From Patagioenas fasciata (lineage: Eukaryota > Chordata > Aves > Columbiformes > Columbidae), in the NCBI RefSeq assembly GCF_037038585.1, contig NC_092521.1, forward strand, positions 69,802,898-69,866,897: a stretch of DNA of 64,000 bases. Direction: 5' to 3'. Both the position numbers and the translations under genes were made by a program. Of the stretch, positions 62,338 through 64,000 are shown in pieces. Each line of letters opens with the position of its first letter. Position 1 is the stretch's first letter. A model generated the notes under the pieces. It worked only from the letters and a program-made list of their open reading frames with translations. It made no database searches and was not told the origin of the DNA.

Positions 62338-62500
62338 TAGTCCCTGCCCTAAGGATAGAGCTTGAGGGTGAGGCTCAGCGGGTGTATATATTATTTTGCC
62401 TAGAGGGTAATGAGTGAGCAGGTGCTAGACTATGACCTACGTTCCCTCACTCTACATCCTCTAACTAATGGCTGGGCAAGACAAGAGAGGGAATGGGTGG
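62338..62500 (+). repeat. Possible ancient amniote repeat fragment
   Basis: 'TAGTCCCTGCCCTAAGGATAG' with a later 'GGGCAAGACAAGAGAGGG' resembles a motif pair (CAGTCCCTGCCC...GAGCTTAC, AGACAAGACAGA) seen in old amniote interspersed repeats. The family was not assigned and the match is from memory. Confidence 0.3.
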
Positions 62501-62805
62501 TACAGAGCCATATGTGGGACTCAAAGGCTTGGGATCTGGGAGCAGAAGAGAAGAGCTCAGACTTGGAGAGGTGGCAGCCTAAATCCCAAGGGATGACAGC
62601 TATAGTACATTACAAGACCAGAGACATCCTGGCATGCCTGTGTGGGCCTTGGTGGGACAGTGAGTGGTGCTAGAGGTAGCCACCAAAAGGGATCACTGAT
62701 ATATTACCAATTTATTCAATACTAAATAAATAACTCAATTAGTTACATAGATCATAAACTGTAGTTACTTGAAATAAATACTCTGCAGATGTTAACTTCT
62801 AATTC

Positions 62806-63452
62806 TATCACAGTATCACAGTATGTTTGGGATTGGAAGGGACCTCAAAAGATCATCTAGTCCAATCCCCCTGCTGGAGCAGGAACGCCTAGGTGAGGTC
62901 GCACAGGAACGTGTCCAGGCAGGTTTTGAATGTCTCCAGGGAAGGAGACTCCACAACCTCCCTGGGCAGCCTGTTCCAGTGCTCTGTCACCCTCACTGAG
63001 AAGTTTTTTCTCAAATTTAAGTGGAACCTCTTGTGTTCTAGGTTGATCCCTTTACCCCTTGTCCTATCATTGTTTGCCACTGAGAAGAGCCTGGCTCCAT
63101 CCTCGTGGCACTCACCCTTTATATATTTATAAACATTAATAAGGTCACCCCTCAGTCTCCTCCAAACTGAAGAGACCCAGCTCCCTCAGCCTTTCTTCAT
63201 AAGGGAGATGCTCCACTCCCTTAATTCTCTTTGTTGCCATACGCTGGACCCTCTCCAGCAGTTCCCTGTCCTTCTTGAACTGAGGGGCCCAGAAATGGAC
63301 ACAATATTCTAGATGGGGTCTCACCAGGGCAGAGTAGAGGGGAAGGAGGACCTCTCTTGATCTACTAACCCCCACCTTATAATACACCCGAGGATGCCAT
63401 TGGCCTTCCTGGCCACAAGGGCACAGTGCTGGCTCATGGTCATCCTGTTGTC
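62806..63452 (-). mobile_element. CR1 LINE, 647-base 5'-truncated copy
   Basis: The longest CR1 in the window. The plus strand begins with two TATCACAG octamers (minus-strand tail CTGTGATA, a variant of the usual CTGTGATT), then the 3' UTR, ORF2 C-terminus and part of the reverse transcriptase thumb-side region. Homology stops at about 63,452, at the junction with a T-rich tract. It shares long identical stretches with the copy at 46,851-47,225 and so belongs to the same or a sister subfamily. Confidence 0.95.
62889..63390 (-). pseudogene. CR1 ORF2 C-terminal pseudogene (reverse transcriptase), frameshifted
   Basis: Two frames together cover the end of CR1 ORF2. The first (63,387 down to 63,145) carries '[15 protein letters not shown]', '[18 protein letters not shown]' and '[14 protein letters not shown]', the signature region after the reverse transcriptase core. 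The second (63,080 down to 62,889) carries '[16 protein letters not shown]' and '[18 protein letters not shown]' to the natural stop. A frameshift near 63,155-63,165 puts the first frame into a stop. An in-frame three-base loss removes one Phe of the usual NFFSVRV. The catalytic part is missing through truncation, so the copy cannot be active. Confidence 0.9.
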
Positions 63453-63512
63453 TTATTTTTTATTTATTTATTTTGTTTGTTTGTTGTTTTTTTTTTTTTT
63501 TCTGTTTTTTTC
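63453..63512. repeat. T-rich tract abutting the CR1 truncation point
   Basis: TTATTT and GTTTGTTTG units run into a long T stretch (interrupted by CTG), then CCTCCCCC. It directly adjoins the truncated 5' end of the minus-strand CR1. Confidence 0.9.
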
Positions 63513-64000
63513 CTCCCCCAAAATGACCAACTGTAGTAGTCAAGCTTCTTCCATCAAGTCTTTTCTGTTTTGTCCTGCCAGTTCATTGTAGAAATTATTC
63601 AAAAGTCTATGTAGTCTTTTGAAAATTTGTGTAATAGCATACTAACTGGCCTTTCAAATTGAGCCAAGGGAATTCTGCTGTGTACTGCCTCAGGAAATAA
63701 TCCTGAGATCTGTGTTAACATGTTGATGTCTGCCTATATATTACATAAAATGTGTACAATGCAGCAGAAAACCTAAAAATTTCAACCTGACTTTCAGAAT
63801 GGAACTTCAGCGTCTTTTACTGGAGATAATGAAGTCCTGTAAGCTACTTCATGGGAAAATATATTTAAATATTCAAAACTTTGTGTGTTAACCTGTAACT
63901 GACTTGCATGTAAAACTAAGCTTAGGGACTACTTGGTTTAGCTATGATTTGGGCTAAGTTTATTTAGCAACTTCTGGATACTGTTTCAAAGGCTTTGTAA
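63513..64000. other. AT-rich non-coding end of window
   Basis: No gene, repeat or RNA is recognised. Presumed intron of the gene starting in the CpG island. Confidence 0.45.

Larger units (their letters stand above)
53327..62805 (+). other. Presumed intronic AT-rich stretch
   Basis: No exon with a recognised product. Contents are the candidate small exon at 53,939-54,022, the perfect palindrome at 56,728-56,751, the TG/TA/CA inverted repeat at 57,941-57,986, a T-run/A-run pair at 59,041-59,079, (TG)7 at 61,471-61,484 and a possible ancient amniote repeat near 62,338-62,500. Open frames are short and unrecognised. Confidence 0.45.

Overview
The window is vertebrate nuclear DNA, almost certainly from a bird. 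The evidence is four truncated CR1 LINE 3' ends, one solo LTR of a kind I recognise as common in avian genomes, traces of very old MIR/L2-like repeats, and AT-rich, CpG-poor sequence broken by one strong CpG island. The lineage within birds cannot be fixed from this sequence. No operons, tRNA or rRNA genes or CRISPR arrays were seen, and no recognisable host protein-coding exon.

Positions 1-49,950 look intergenic or like very long introns. They are AT-rich, with scattered A-rich or T-rich simple repeats, a perfect 12-copy hexamer microsatellite (12,912-12,983), MIR/L2-like fossils (best at 8,598-8,775), a solo LTR (20,306-21,366), a small isolated GC/CpG-rich patch (about 34,120-34,315) and, from 46.85 kb, two CR1 fragments. 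No CR1 was recognised by eye before 46.85 kb.

Positions about 49,960-51,420 form a dense CpG island with an NRF1 palindrome, an ETS core, GC boxes, an E2F-like site and a CTCF-like site. A strong plus-strand splice donor follows at 50,900. The simplest reading is the promoter and non-coding first exon of a gene transcribed to the right, with at least part of intron 1 filling the rest of the window. The gene cannot be named because no coding sequence is recognisable.

Positions 51,420-64,000 are AT-rich and intron-like, with two CR1 fragments (52,976-53,326 and 62,806-63,452). One candidate small exon (53,939 or 53,972 to 54,022) has good splice sites at both ends and an ATG in strong context. 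There are also a perfect 24-nt palindrome (56,728-56,751) and a TG/TA/CA inverted repeat (57,941-57,986).

No novel biological system was found. The observations most worth checking are the island's gene and candidate second exon, the orphan CpG patch, and the tandem structure inside the LTR.
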